A stretch of DNA of 64,000 nt from Siphonodentalium dalli (Eukaryota; Mollusca; Scaphopoda; Gadilida; Siphonodentaliidae), in assembly GCA_032622095.1 (NCBI GenBank), contig CP136068.1:9531729-9595728 (forward strand), in the 5' to 3' direction. Shown piece after piece: positions 1 through 11,432 of the stretch (within the stretch, counting starts at the first letter, position 1; each line of letters opens with the position of its first letter). A model generated the notes under the pieces. That model did no database searches, was not told the DNA's origin, and worked only from the letters and a program-made list of their open reading frames with translations. Both the position numbers and the translations under genes were made by a program.

Positions 1-59
1 TTCAACGTGTTCTGATAGTTTGATTTTCCAAACAACATTCGGCCGAATGTTTATGGAAA

Positions 60-336
60 AAGTCAGTTTTAAATTTACAACTATAGAAGCACAATAGGGT
101 CGTTACTGTAGGTAAGTAATTTTCAACAGTTAGAAAGTTTGAAGTACCAGTTGAAAATTTCTAATTCAAAGGGGTGTTCGTGGAATATTTTGGACTTGCA
201 AATTTTGGTCTGGTTCAGGGGAGGGGTGCGGCTGGAAATTCAAGATGGAAATCCCCAAAAGATATACCCTCTAGCCAAGTCCCTGGCTATAATTCTTACA
301 TTATACATTATATGCTTTATCTACATAATACATTAC
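60..336 (-). repeat. Intron sequence downstream of PAN copy A, duplicated near 8.2-8.4 kb
   Basis: The stretch after the donor of copy A is closely matched by about 8222-8430, sharing blocks around the phrases ggtaagtaattttcaacag, agaaagtttgaagtacca and tggtctggttcagg. The duplicated unit therefore included intron as well as exon. Confidence 0.7.
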
Positions 337-616
337 CTGCTGGGAACCTGAACTTGGTTGAGTCGGTCGGAATCTCAACTGACATCTTGCATGTTCGGGA
401 CTCGGCATCGAACTCATACGATACACAGTACGGCTTCCTAGCACATTCTCTGGCACATTTGAGCTCCGTGGCAACGCGTGTTTCCTGTCGCGGCGCAGTA
501 ACGTTGTTATACCAAACGTTCTGTTCTACTGGATATGGTACGAACTGTGTTTTGATAGCCAGCGTACATGTGTGCCCAGCAAAGAATAGAAATATCACAA
601 AACCGAAGTCGACCAT
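337..616 (-). CDS. PAN/apple-domain secreted protein, first coding exon (copy A)
   Basis: The minus-strand frame from the ATG at 616 gives 93 codons plus one base. It opens with a hydrophobic signal peptide (residues 1-20, MVDFGFVIFLFFAGHTCTLA), followed by a PAN/apple-like segment with cysteines at about residues 54, 58, 64 and 76 and the run CVSYEFD. The exon ends in a donor, GCAG then gtaatg at 336-331, in phase 1. An open frame continues upstream of 616, but I chose this ATG because it starts the signal peptide and is conserved in the copy at 28135. PAN domains bind proteins or carbohydrates outside the cell. Later exons would lie at lower coordinates, outside the window, so partner domains are unknown. 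The 5' flank also resembles that of copy B, so both arose by duplication. Confidence 0.72.
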
Positions 617-1144
617 ACCGGATCTATGGACACATCCGACTGGAGCAATTCGCATTGATCTAGCGTTTAAAAGAATCATTGATCGGCAGACACTGCGAAT
701 CATAAGTATGTGCCACATGACAGGCGTTTGTGATGTTCAAGAAAGCTACGTTCACACGCTGCCATTATATATTGCAATTCGTTTGTAGTGCCTATTACTA
801 AATGTACATGTATTGTTATTTCATATTTTATTGATCATCCCATATTAACATTTCAAACAAAACTTATTTATAACACAATTATGTGGGTTGAGCGAATAGG
901 GATTGGAGCACAAGTTATAACAACTTAGGTGGAGATCCTCTCCCCGGGAAAAAGATCGTGATGCACAGATGAAAAATTGAAGTACATAAATGTTGACCAC
1001 AAAATAAAAAGAAATCTGACAAAATACACAAATACAATATAGAATGTTCAAGATTGGTATGGGGTAAGGGAAGTTTTATATCATATGTTTATGTTTAGTG
1101 CATGTTGTTCTCAATTTAGGTTAATATACAACTGATAATGTTCA
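617..1144. other. AT-rich spacer, no gene recognised
   Basis: About 630-720 still resembles the 5' flank of PAN copy B. Beyond that I see no long credible frame and no clear repeat. Confidence 0.5.
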
Positions 1145-1759
1145 CTAAATGTAATGCATCTGTTCATCGCCAAATCGCAATGAGTTTATAATATATTTTT
1201 GGACAGCTGCGAACAATTGGTAATTTCCTTCATTGGAATGTGAGACTGATCCACAAAGTAGATCAGCAACATGAACTTGATATAATCCTATTTGAATTAT
1301 TTTTTCTTCGAGGTTGGCCCTTTCTGTTCGATAATAGGGACAAGTGAAAATGTAATGATCAGTGTTCTCGTTTAGGTAGCCACAACTACATTCCGGGTTA
1401 CTTATTAAGTGATTTTGACATTTGTTCCCATTCAAATCGCTGCATTTATTTCGGAGTCTACATAATAAAATGTTAGCTTTCCTTTTGCCGCTAGAATAAA
1501 ACATTGGTGGTTTAAGTGTCCCAAATTGTGGGTTTACAAGATTAGAGAAGGTAGTAATTGATGCGCTTTGTTGTGCTATTTTTTCTAGAAAAGCGACGTA
1601 TGGTGTTTGGACAAATTTTTCAAAATTATCAACTAAATGTTGACTGGGATAAAACAATTCCGAATCGTGGTTGACCCGATGACAGAAAATATGACTACTT
1701 TGTGCAATCAATCCGTCGGGTGCCACTATAGCTCTATAATCTCTCAATCTCTTAGGCAC
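1145..1759 (-). mobile_element. Non-LTR retrotransposon (LINE) ORF2 C-terminal fragment
   Basis: An open minus-strand frame of about 200 codons has the C-terminal pattern of non-LTR retrotransposon ORF2 proteins. It carries a run like LLCRLRNKCSDLN, then a zinc-knuckle arrangement C-x-C-G followed by H-x4-C-P-Y-Y, then a tail ending near VQKYI. The same layout recurs in fragments at 2830-3523 (minus) and 9335-9837 (plus). The reverse transcriptase core is not attached, so it is a 5'-truncated relic, although this part has no internal stop. Clade assignment (CR1/Jockey-like) is inference. Confidence 0.75.
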
Positions 1760-2829
1760 GAATTAAAGCCGGAAGTGAATTCACATTCAAGTAGAGTATA
1801 CAGGCAGTTGATCTATATATCTGTGTTCAAACAACATTGATGTGTCCACACGCCGGACATTTCATCGGCTGAGTATTATAGAGTGATCTGAGTCTATTTG
1901 TAGGGAAACTGAGATATTGGTAACGTTCGATTCGGTGTGCTATTTCCTGTTCACCAAGGTTGTTGTGCGCAGGCTCCGCGCTGGTCCGCAAATTACTTTT
2001 TCCAAGTGAATATAATTTATCCCGCAGGGTCGTAACACAGCAAAGACCGGTTTGCCAGATTGCAGTTGTCCAATTCTTGCTTCGAGTCTCTTCCTTTTTA
2101 GGCCCACCATGCGCCATGACAACAGTATATCAAGCTGAGCCCGTGGGAACACGCTATCATTAAAGGATCTGAATTGAGACACTAGACCACCTGGTTATAG
2201 TGATGTCTTCCGAATCAGGGGCATGGGAATTTCAATGATAAGAAAAAAAAAAGAGGAATGGGAGGGTGGGTTTCAAACCAAACCTACTTTATCAGATTTT
2301 CGAATCTTGCGAAAAAAAAGACCTTGGCCCTGTAACAACTTGGACACAATAGTCCCACTCTCCAGATTTGCTGAATATGGTAATCATCATGGTTATATAT
2401 CACATTGATGCTACTGCGGTTTCGTGGTAACATTAGTGTGAACAGATTTTATTGCATAATAACGAACATAAAATACAAAATACAGACATTCATGATGATT
2501 CATATATATAACACCGTTTCACTTATTACGACATATGAGATAATCTTGAGTGTGACCATAACGGCGGTTATTTCACTTTATTGGGGGGGGGGGTCATCTC
2601 GTGGGTTGGCGGTTCAGGTGAATTGTCGCCTTCTACATGTATGTAGTGATAATACAACATGTAGTTACTTTCGTTTTTGCGACATATGTATGCACATTAA
2701 GGTGTTTAATTAAAGTTTAAACCGCGAATTCGAGGTTATGTATAAATATGTTCCGGTTTTGTGTATTATTCAGGAGCTTCTCAACGTTAATATTTTTTAC
2801 GCCCAGGGTAGCAAGTTGGTGAAATAACA
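1760..2829. other. Unassigned spacer between two LINE fragments
   Basis: Minus-strand frames at 1827-2182 are open but shift frame and resemble no family I know; they may be decayed transposon sequence. A homopolymer G run lies at about 2583-2593. Nothing else was recognised. Confidence 0.4.
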
Positions 2830-3523
2830 AACATCGTTGTTGTGTATACAATGGCAGACACAAAATAATGATTTGCATATTCTGCCGGGTGACCACAAGG
2901 ACAGCTTGTGTTGTCCGATATGAAGTTAGAAAATTTTGTCAGCGTTTAAATCGCTACAGTAATGTCGAAGTTTACAATTAATGATGTTTATCGTGCGATT
3001 TCCGCAATTGAAATAGTCTGGTGGTTCAAGAACTGGATCAGTCGTTAGGTATTTTGTTTTTTAAAATACGAAGGGAAGATGATTCTTTGATTATATTTGA
3101 CAGAGTGTTCCATTACCTAGTTGTATTTGAGAAAAATGCTCAGTTCTTTTGAACGAGTATGGAGGAAAACTTTTTTATCTCTAAAATAATATCAAGCAGC
3201 TGATTCGGGGCGGGTGGGTGAGAGATTGTTGATGTATTTAGGGGTTTTGCTATTAGTGATTCTGAACATGATATTCATTCTATGAAATTTCCTTCTGTTT
3301 TTAATGTTTGCACCCCAATTCTAGTATGAAGTTTTTTTTACAGGGACGGATCGCGTAAGACCTATAATAAATCGACCCGCGTCTGCTTGGTTGCGATCTA
3401 ATTTTGAAATTGCATTTGATGGGGCGGAGTCACAGACAACGTCAGCATAATCTATAAGGGGCTTTATGCACCCTCGATAAATTGTATCTAAGGTTTTCCT
3501 ATTTAAAGAATATTTGAATTGTC
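2830..3523 (-). mobile_element. LINE ORF2 fragment, C-terminal half of RT through zinc knuckle, decayed
   Basis: Conceptual minus-strand translation gives typical post-catalytic LINE sequence: IYRGCIKPLIDYADVVCDSA, then LDRNQADAGRFIIGLTRS, then NRRKFHRMNIMFRITNSKTP. The zinc-knuckle region (LRHYCSDLN) follows toward 2900. In-frame stops interrupt it near 3333 and 3194 and in the tail, so it is a pseudogene. It continues the RT fragment at 4489-4770; a TTAA-target element sits between them. Confidence 0.8.
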
Positions 3524-4488
3524 TTAAGGGTCAGACGCACGTTTTGCCAAAATTTCCTGGTATTTCAAAATGTATTTTCTCTAAATCTATCAGGAATATC
3601 TTTCTGAAATTTTGTACAAGAGATAATTGTGATACCATACATAAGAATCATTGGACAATTGGTTATTATAATCTCATTTACTTTACTTTTATGGCATGAA
3701 AAATCTTTAAAATTTCACTGTGTTCAGGTACCGAGAACTACTGTAAAACATATTTTTTTCGAAAGTGCATTTCATATATACATAATATCATATCTGAAGA
3801 TCATGAGAGGAGACTTAATTTTTCTTGATTCATGAAATTAAATGATTATTTTCAATCAGAAAAACAACTACCATAAATAATTTTTTATTATTGAGAATTT
3901 TCATGCCATGCTTGTTGGTCAATGAAAAATTGGGCTCAGTTGAGTTCTGGGTCATGAGTTCATAACAAAGTTAAATCTGACCACCATATCTCTTAACACT
4001 GTGGCCTAATTTCTGTTGATTGCTCCCTGCTTGAGTGGACAGCACCACATTTGAACATTTGTTTTCATTGGGCTGGCATATTTGTGACTGCTTTATTCTT
4101 CATTATAATACATGGGGTATGATGCTATAATATGCAATTAAAAAGCTAACTCAACATTATGATACAAATGAAGCCTCCTCTCATGGAGTCAAGACAATAA
4201 GCTATTTGATGGTTGACATGTTGTTTGAAATAATAAATTTTTCTGGCAGTTCTCGGTACCTAAAGGGACAAAAACAATACAAATATTTTCTACCTCTCAA
4301 ATGTATGCAAATCCATTATTGTTATTGTCTCTTTATAATTTCTCTGATTCTATATACAATGAAAATTATCATATGTAAAATTCAAGATTTTTCACCAGAT
4401 ATTTCCAGAGAAATTCTTTGTTGAAAATCACTTGCCATTTCTGGCTGGATTTACTGTGATTTATGCAAAACGTGCGTCTCCCCCTTAA
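3524..4488. mobile_element. TTAA-target inverted-repeat element inserted in a LINE
   Basis: The inner 957 bp (3528-4484) is bounded by TTAA at 3524-3527 and 4485-4488. Terminal inverted repeats begin GGGTCAGACGCACGTTTTGC on the left and GGGGGAGACGCACGTTTTGC on the right (reverse complement). Removing the element and one TTAA restores the LINE reading frame without a shift. TTAA duplication is characteristic of the piggyBac superfamily, but no transposase is visible, so this is non-autonomous. A related copy lies at 60596-61645. Confidence 0.8.
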
Positions 4489-4770
4489 ATATGCAAGGCG
4501 GCCATATATTTTCTTTGATAACTCATTGATATGTTTGTCCCAGTTAAGGTCACTCTGTATGTTCAAGCCGAGGTGCTTATATGATTTTACTCGGGTCATA
4601 TATTTACTGTTGAGTAAAATATGTATGTCAGGCTGGGTATCGGTATAAGACAATTACATGGGCTTAGTTTTACTACTATTGAATTTTACTAGCCATTGTT
4701 TCGACCATATATTTATAGGTGAAAATCTTATGTCTAGGGGAATCCATGGATTAAAACAAACCAGAAATTA
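4489..4770 (-). mobile_element. LINE reverse transcriptase fragment (upstream part)
   Basis: Minus-strand translation shows INIWSKQWLVKFNSSKTKPM, a frame break, then VKSYKHLGLNIQSDLNWDKH and INELSKKIYGRLAYL, which are standard motifs after the catalytic palm of LINE RTs. It joins to 2830-3523 when the TTAA element is removed. The catalytic YADD region is lost at about 4770, where another inverted-repeat element begins. Confidence 0.82.
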
Positions 4771-4773
4771 TCG

Positions 4774-6402
4774 TTAGGGTGGATACACACATGCATGTAA
4801 TATCTGTAAATATCGTGTATTTGGCGTTTTACATGGATCATACAGACCATGTAATATGTGTTTGCTGACAACCCAATCATTGCGGCTATGTTTGACCACA
4901 GTGAGTCAAGCTCTGAACGTGCAGAGAACAGTTGACTGGACGAAGTCGTCAGGCCGCTTAAAAATAATTGTTCCGGCGATAACCCAAATGTTGGACGTTC
5001 TGTTGAAATCATTGTCAGTCTTCTCTTGATTGTATACCAGTAATGGTTCCAGGATTTCCCCAATGCAGGGGCTATGATTCCCAACATGGGGGCTATATTA
5101 TCCCGGAAGCTACCGGACTGACCACTACATATTTCCTCGACCGGGGGGGGGGGGGGGGGCATGCAACACCAATAGTCATACCACCCTGAAGCCACGAAGC
5201 CACTCCAGATTTGTAAATATTGTATTTGACAGTCATATCTGTCGTGCCTGTTTGCTACGAGTGATTAATCTGATATGCAGCAGTTTATGCTATTCATATA
5301 ATTATGAACATATTATTACAGCTTTAAATTTGAAGGTACAGAAGGTAGTGTTGCTGTGTGTCTTCATTCGGGAAAACGATTGTCCAGCTGCGAGTTCACA
5401 ACTACATCATTTTCCTCCCGTGTGTTACAATTTACAACTATGGAATACTTAAGTAAAACATTATGTTGTACATTCTTGCCCAGATAATCCCGGTCGATAC
5501 TTTAAACTAAATCCCTTAGTTATTCGAAACTTTCGAGAACCAGCCCCCTCCCCAATAATGGATTATAGTCCAAAACGTGATAATTCAAGCCTGTACAAGC
5601 TAAAATTGTGACAGTTAGGAACTTGTTCATCCTTTGGCCTGAGAAACATATACTGTTCTGTAAATTTTGGGTTAAAATGACTCTTTTTTTCTTTCAACGA
5701 GCAATCTCAACAAACTGGTATTGTCTTTCTTATTTTTCAAGGCATGAGAGCACCATATCGGATTGTTAAAATTTGAGCTCAGGCCATGCATAGTCGGGAA
5801 ACAAATATCCTTATCCTTACGACTCGGCGATGTCCGATTAGGCTAGGCGTTGTCCGATTAGGCTAAATCACTTAACATGGAATTCACCACGTATGCGTTT
5901 GTTGATTGACATGTGTATTAATATAGCACTTCCAAAATGTGGAGCCAGAGAGCCGTTCGGGTTTTGCTGGACGAGATCAAATTGGGAGTCAGTGTGTGTG
6001 ACATTAAACACTCATGTGTCACAATCGTCCAAAACGAGCTTCAAAAGTATGCACATTTTTTTATTTTGGATGACCCTGTTTCCAAGAAATGACGAGAAAC
6101 AAATCAAGTATAAAATCGACGGACTCAAATCCACTTTTCGAAATGAACCAAAACTCGTGAAAAACAGCAACAGACAGGATTTATTTTTTTCGGCACCCAC
6201 GAAAGAAGACATGCTTATGACTGGCCTGAAATCTCTTGATAACAGTTAGTTTGATTTTGGCTTATAACTACTCACTGGTCTCACCTGTTGAAATGGAACG
6301 ATCGCGCGCAGGCGATTAATGCTATCAATGATTGGTATGACCATGTAAAATACATGGATTTTACATACAGACATTACATGCATGTGTGTATCCACCCTTT
6401 AA
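4774..6402. mobile_element. Inverted-repeat element of about 1.6 kb
   Basis: The left end (from 4777) reads GGGTGGATACACACATGCAT and the right end (to 6397) carries its reverse complement; similarity continues inward for about 80 bp, including TGTATTT and TTTACATGG stretches. The flanks are TTA on the left and TTTAA on the right, so a TTAA target with one lost base is plausible. It sits at the edge of the LINE fragment. Inside is a long G run (about 5142-5160) and the weak frame described at 5893-6249. Confidence 0.65.
5893..6249 (+). pseudogene. Open frame with faint MADF-like segment inside the 4774-6402 element
   Basis: A 118-codon plus-strand frame contains a basic segment around KYKIDGLKSTFRNEPKLVK. 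It recalls the MADF pattern of lysine, hydrophobic, LRSTFRRE and KKxxxS seen in proteins associated with some DNA transposons. The rest is unrecognised. The element context is consistent with a decayed transposon protein, but the family call is a guess from one motif. Confidence 0.3.
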
Positions 6403-6869
6403 TTATGATGGGTTTTTGTACTTTTATATGACTGACAAATTCAAAAACCATAAAAGCATTGACGGGAAAACCTAAAATCCTCAGAATATTGTTCTATCTC
6501 AATTTTTTTTTTTTGCGAATAGCAAGCAGAATACTGATATTTAAGATTTGTTACTATCTCACAACTCGTTGCAAGCTAAATTTTAATACTGACATTTATA
6601 CTTTTATGTGAAAACCGGGTGGTCGAAGTTTCAAATAAAGTTTCCCACAAGAAACAAAAATACGACACAGAACACTATATGGCACATGTACTCAGACGAC
6701 GAAGATAATAGCAAAGCATTGCTATACGAATTAATAGAATTGTACAGGAGCAGCATGACCTACTTATTGATAAATAAAGTTCTGAAAAACTCGTTTTGGT
6801 TTTTCAGTTGTACTCACCGCGAACGCATTGTGGCACTTAAAGACATATTATGTACTAATTCGGGTGCGT

Positions 6870-7225
6870 GAAACTGATAGGTTAGTATTCAGGTGCTATA
6901 CCAACTGCAGGAATGTAGCATTCTACTAACATCATTCTACCAACATCTCAAGCAAATCGACCGTACCACTCCATAAAAAACTTTGTCTGAACTACGCTAA
7001 ATTGTAAATATTTACTACTTGAATCGGGACGCTTCTATCCGCGATACACAAACGAAAACTATTTCACCATCGACAGTCACTGCATTTAATTAATATATAA
7101 AAATGACGGTGTGTGTTGTCAATTTAGATATAATATTTGTAAAAAATAACTACTTTGAACAAGATTATTCTCCTTTTTCTATTTGATAACCCTACCCGAG
7201 TGTCTCATATCACTTTAAACTAATT
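6870..7225 (-). repeat. Dispersed repeat, inverted copy of 13890-14260
   Basis: Reading the minus strand gives the same order of blocks as at 13890-14260 and 26845-27185: AAGTGATGTGAAACACTC, an AAATAGAAAxGGAGAATAA block, GTAAATATTTACAATT, then GATGTTAGTAGAATG and CAGTTGG. The copies are diverged, no long frame is shared, and no terminal repeats were identified. Confidence 0.65.
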
Positions 7226-8221
7226 AAAATCTAAATTGGGCCGGAATATATGTCCAGATTGTATCTATTCGAATAGAGGAGTAAACCTCACGGTGGTCTG
7301 TTATGGTAACATGACAATAATACGCGACTAAGACATTTTATTAAAAAATGTAATGGTTTCTCAGGATACACAAAAAATGGTTGGTTTGACAACAACAGTT
7401 GTGTTTCACATAATATATATGTTGATATATTTAGCAATAATTGTAAAATACATGACCAACACGGCATGCATCAGAAGGGAGTTGATAAATTTTTTTTAAA
7501 CCCGCGTGTAACTTTTTTCTGAAAACTTTAAAAACCCAGTTGTAACCCATGTAATTGACACTGACCCAGTCATCTCGCGAATGAAAGCAGAACGCAGGCT
7601 TCGTATAAATCAAGTCCCAGCCTTCTCGCAGAATGTACATACCAGCAAAGCTATTATATATAACTGTGAGGAAACTAATCCATACATACTAGCAATGCCA
7701 ACATAGCGACACATGAGATGCAACACACAGTGGCTGTCAATAAGATGCACATGGTCACCACAAACCATATGACACGGCACACCTTCATACAATCTGTTTA
7801 CAACACACTGTTTATAAATACATGTTGATAATTGAAAGTGACATATTCGAATTTAATATGCCACCATAAAAGAATCAGATTCCCCCCCCCCCAGGAATGG
7901 CCAGGATGTCCAGGATGTCATGATAGAAATAGGAAATTGAAATTCGATAACTATCTCTGTGGGTGTAACATGAATACTTGTCCGATAACCATATATGTAG
8001 GTGTACACTTCACACCAGCGTGAAATTGAAGCATCAACATATCACAATCCACAGGAAAAATACATTTCAAATAAAACTTCACCCCCTTTGTTTAACAGCT
8101 GGGGCTGGGAGTCGCGCGCGGGAAATCTTAATTTCGTTACCGTATTCAGTTAAAAAAAACAATTAAAATTAAAAATTATCAAATATTTGTGGCAAAATGG
8201 CAGTCAGTTTTAAATTTATAA
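7226..8221. other. Spacer, no firm gene
   Basis: A minus-strand frame at 7431-7640 has an exon-like aromatic composition but no recognisable domain or convincing splice sites. A C homopolymer sits near 7885-7893. Confidence 0.35.
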
Positions 8222-8516
8222 TTATATAAGGACAATAGGTAAGTAATTTTCAACAGTTAGAAAGTTTGAAGTACCAATTGAAACTATATAATTCAAAGAG
8301 GTGTTCGTGCATATAATTTCTCAGATTTTGCCATTTCGGTCTGGTTCAGGCGATGGGTGCAATTGGACATTCCAATTTGGACATCCCCATAATATACCGT
8401 CTAGCAAAGTCCCTGGCTGTAATTTTAACCTGAACTTGGTTGAGTCGGTCGGAATCTCAACTGACATCTTGCATGTTCGGGACTCGGCGTCGAACTCGTA
8501 CGAGACACAATACGTC
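8222..8516 (-). pseudogene. Broken PAN first exon plus intron (copy C)
   Basis: About 8431-8516 (minus) encodes CVSYEFDAESRTCKMSVEI and the following residues, almost identical to copy A. It loses similarity just upstream of that cysteine, removing the signal peptide and the first cysteines. On the other side, a deletion of roughly 56 bp relative to copy A removes the end of the exon and the GT donor; the intron similarity then resumes. The copy is therefore truncated at both ends and cannot make the domain. Confidence 0.75.
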
Positions 8517-9334
8517 TTTGAATATACTTTCCTTTCTAGACGACACAACCCTCCATATTTCTGGAAATGACCACCGCCAAAGTTAAAAACAAATACATTC
8601 AGCAGAATTGAAAAAGTTCACAATTGGTGTTGTAGCAATAAATTGACTATTAATATAACAAAAAGTAAGTACATGTTATTACACCCAACTAATAATGACT
8701 TAATGGCTGGCAACTTGAAAGCATTAACCCAGAGAACGGCTTTTACTTCTATATTACGTGCACGCATTCCCGTGCACAAGGAACTCATTAGATTAAAATA
8801 TCAGATTTCGAAATAGATTTAAAAACAAATGAAAAATAAATATTTATCGCAATACGCGACACAAGTTAAATACAACAACTCATTTTGTCAAGACTGTTAA
8901 GTGGCTAAATAATAGCATAGACCCCTAATCTTCCCATCATTGTAATCAATGTGATACAGCCTGATATGTTAGCATTAACATTTTGGCGGGACGAAACGAG
9001 AAATTGCTTCCTACATGACGATATATGAATTACTCGATAGGCTAAAACAAAATATCAACTTTAGCAACAACGATATTTCAACACATAGGTACATCCCATA
9101 AGTGGTTTGGATACATTATTTGTCTGTCATGAACTACATTTGTCCTTTCAATTATCATTTCACTTTATTAGTTGTCACTTTATGTTATAGTATGGGTAAT
9201 GGCGACATGAAGACGGCCAATCTGGGCCATGTTGCTCCTGTATAATATCATTTTGGTGTTTATTATCACCATTTTCACACGCTTGTAAATATTGTACAAA
9301 TAAACAATCAGTCAATCACTTTCCAGAAAGTTGT
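8517..9334. other. Spacer ending in a LINE-like 3' tail
   Basis: No gene is recognised to about 9180. The segment 9190-9320 (atgttgctcctgtataat, then ttttggtgtttattatcacc, then short repeats of caatcagt type) looks like a LINE 3' end, judged from style only. Confidence 0.35.
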
Positions 9335-9837
9335 AATCCATAAAGCACTGAAATATTTTATAGACATATTACCACGGAAAGTCGCAGATAAATCTGATCA
9401 CAACCTAAGATATGGATCAAATTTGTAACCGTGCAGTGAAAACCCAACATTCAAAACGACTTTGTTCTCATTCAGGATCAACAAATGGAACCAACTAGAA
9501 CCCGGTACAAGATCGCAGTTTGTTGTCCTCTTTAGCATATATATATCCAGTAAACTCTATCAATCCCCGATGATTATCATTGTACATTTAGATGTGATGG
9601 GATAGATACAGTAACCATATATCAGAGCACAACCATTGCGAATATGGAAATACCATTGAAGATGCCTACCACTATTTCTTTGAAAGGCCCCTCTATTCCA
9701 CCCATTGTACAGAGTTGTTCAATAGTCTCACGAGACACGGCCCTGTGATGCTGGACAGTATGTTAATGAAAATTCCCCATAGGAGCCTCGCCGCAAACGA
9801 ACAAACTGTTAATGCCGTCCAGAGATACATTTACTAA
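9335..9837 (+). mobile_element. LINE ORF2 C-terminal fragment (plus strand)
   Basis: The plus strand translates, with frame breaks, to VADKSDHNLRYGSNL, then FSFRINKWNQLEPGTRSQF, then HCEYGNTIEDAYHYFFERPL and finally NEQTVNAVQRYIY before TAA at 9835. This is the standard end of LINE ORF2: an LR-rich segment, a WNxL motif, a degenerate zinc knuckle and a VQxYI tail. Zinc-knuckle cysteines are partly lost, so it is a pseudogene. Confidence 0.75.
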
Positions 9838-10078
9838 TAATAATACAAAAACGCTTTACTTCTACTTAGTTATTGTAAACAAAGTCCAGTACACACGTGC
9901 AGGTGAAATAGTTGCGTGGTGTCAGCGTCCCCTTCCTTTCCCCTCATCAGATCCTCATCCAGCTTTCACTCATCTTGTTTCATTCTATATATAACTCTCA
10001 CTGAAGCTAAAATGTTAATTGTATTGCCGCATCATTTCATTACTTATTGTCTAATTGTGAGGAGCGGGGCATATCTAA

Positions 10079-10530
10079 GGTTACACTGGTGTAAATGTTT
10101 TCCATAGGCCTCAGTGCTAACGTTTTAGTGTATAGTATTGGCAATATAAATGTTGGGTCCAAAATTTTCTTTAAATCTGAAAAATTTACATTTTGGGAAA
10201 CTGTTTACACAAAAAAATCATGTCTGTCTAGCAGGGAATTCGCCTTTAAATCTTATGTTTTCGTAACTAGTGTCAGAACCGCATAAAAAAATACAGTCAT
10301 ATTTTAGACCACACCAAAAAACTCAAACTTCACTACAAAGGGTTAATTCCTGTGCCAATGGTTATTTTACCTATGGGAAATCATAGGGAAGAGGTGTGAT
10401 GATTTTTTTTATGTGAAAAGCACACAAGGCTATTGACCAATCAGGGCCCAGTGTCTATTTTATTCTCTCCTATATATTCCTCCCGCATCCGCTAGATGTC
10501 ACTCGGAACCTTATTTACACCAGTGTAACC
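10079..10530. mobile_element. 452-bp MITE, copy 1
   Basis: It begins GGTTACACTGGTGTAAAT and ends with the exact reverse complement. It is flanked by TAA on both sides, a 3-bp target duplication of the TWA type used by PIF/Harbinger elements. It has no coding capacity. The sequence is nearly identical to 11433-11884, so both copies are young. Confidence 0.85.
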
Positions 10531-11432
10531 TAAAGCGATAGCCCGCTTTTTCGCGGAATAATTGTAACTCCCTACATTTCTTCAGAATTGCCCATCAATG
10601 GAAAAAATGTGTTCAAATACAATATCACTTCTGTGGTTCTTTATTTATCACACACAATTTAACCCCACCCCCCTTAACAAATTATTCATAAAAAAAGCAC
10701 AATTTTCCACCACCAGTCATGTTCAGGCCCCATTTTCACTCAGTTTTAGGGGTCTGGTGTTGCAAACTTGGATCAGCTATGGAAGACTGTACAATATTCT
10801 TTTCATGAGAGAACTTCTGGTGATGTGAGGTCATTGAGTCCAGATCTGATCAGCTGAGCATCAAGCGCATGACTTTATCAGCACATTGAAGAATAAAATA
10901 TGACATTTTCAGGTCTGCAAGGGTGATCCAAGATAACTGGATGTGGGTGTATATTGAATTAGTTGAATAAAGATATGCTCTCTTTGAATTGCTGAAGCAT
11001 TTTCTTAAATGTGTCCAAGTTTTAGTGCTATTAACATTCAAATGACCATACCCACCAGTGGAAATGACACACTTTTATGATATATATCTGTATATCACTG
11101 GCTATAAAATCCAAAATACTTGTTAGATTAGGTTCTTATAACAATTGATATATGTGTCGTTGACATGCTCATGTTATGTGTCATTTGCATTATCATGTGA
11201 CTATTACCACCTTGAAATATTTTGAAAATACCTTGAAAAATTGGCATTTTTTATGAAAAATCTTACTATATTTTTGGCTGATGTAAGTGAAAGAAGTCAT
11301 CAGCAGCAAGAATAGCCACACCAAGCATGAGATATTCATTGGACTGAAATACCAGGCTCTGTAAAATGCATTAAAATGCTTTAAAGTGACTCCCAGGAAT
11401 CAAAAATGATAAAAAGCTATTTTTTCCCTTTA
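10531..11432. other. Spacer between the two 452-bp MITEs
   Basis: AT-rich sequence with no credible frame, repeat or RNA gene recognised. Confidence 0.45.

Noticed and set aside
174-788. 204-codon plus-strand frame opposite PAN copy A
   Set aside because: It is the complement of the PAN exon and its flank; the minus strand carries signal peptide, cysteines and splice donor.
4734-5195. 153-codon minus-strand frame with a proline run
   Set aside because: The proline run comes from a G homopolymer and the frame crosses the end of an inverted-repeat element; no domain seen.
7431-7640. Exon-like minus frame (GWDLIYTKPAFCFHS)
   Set aside because: Plausible composition but no recognisable domain and no convincing acceptor/donor pair.
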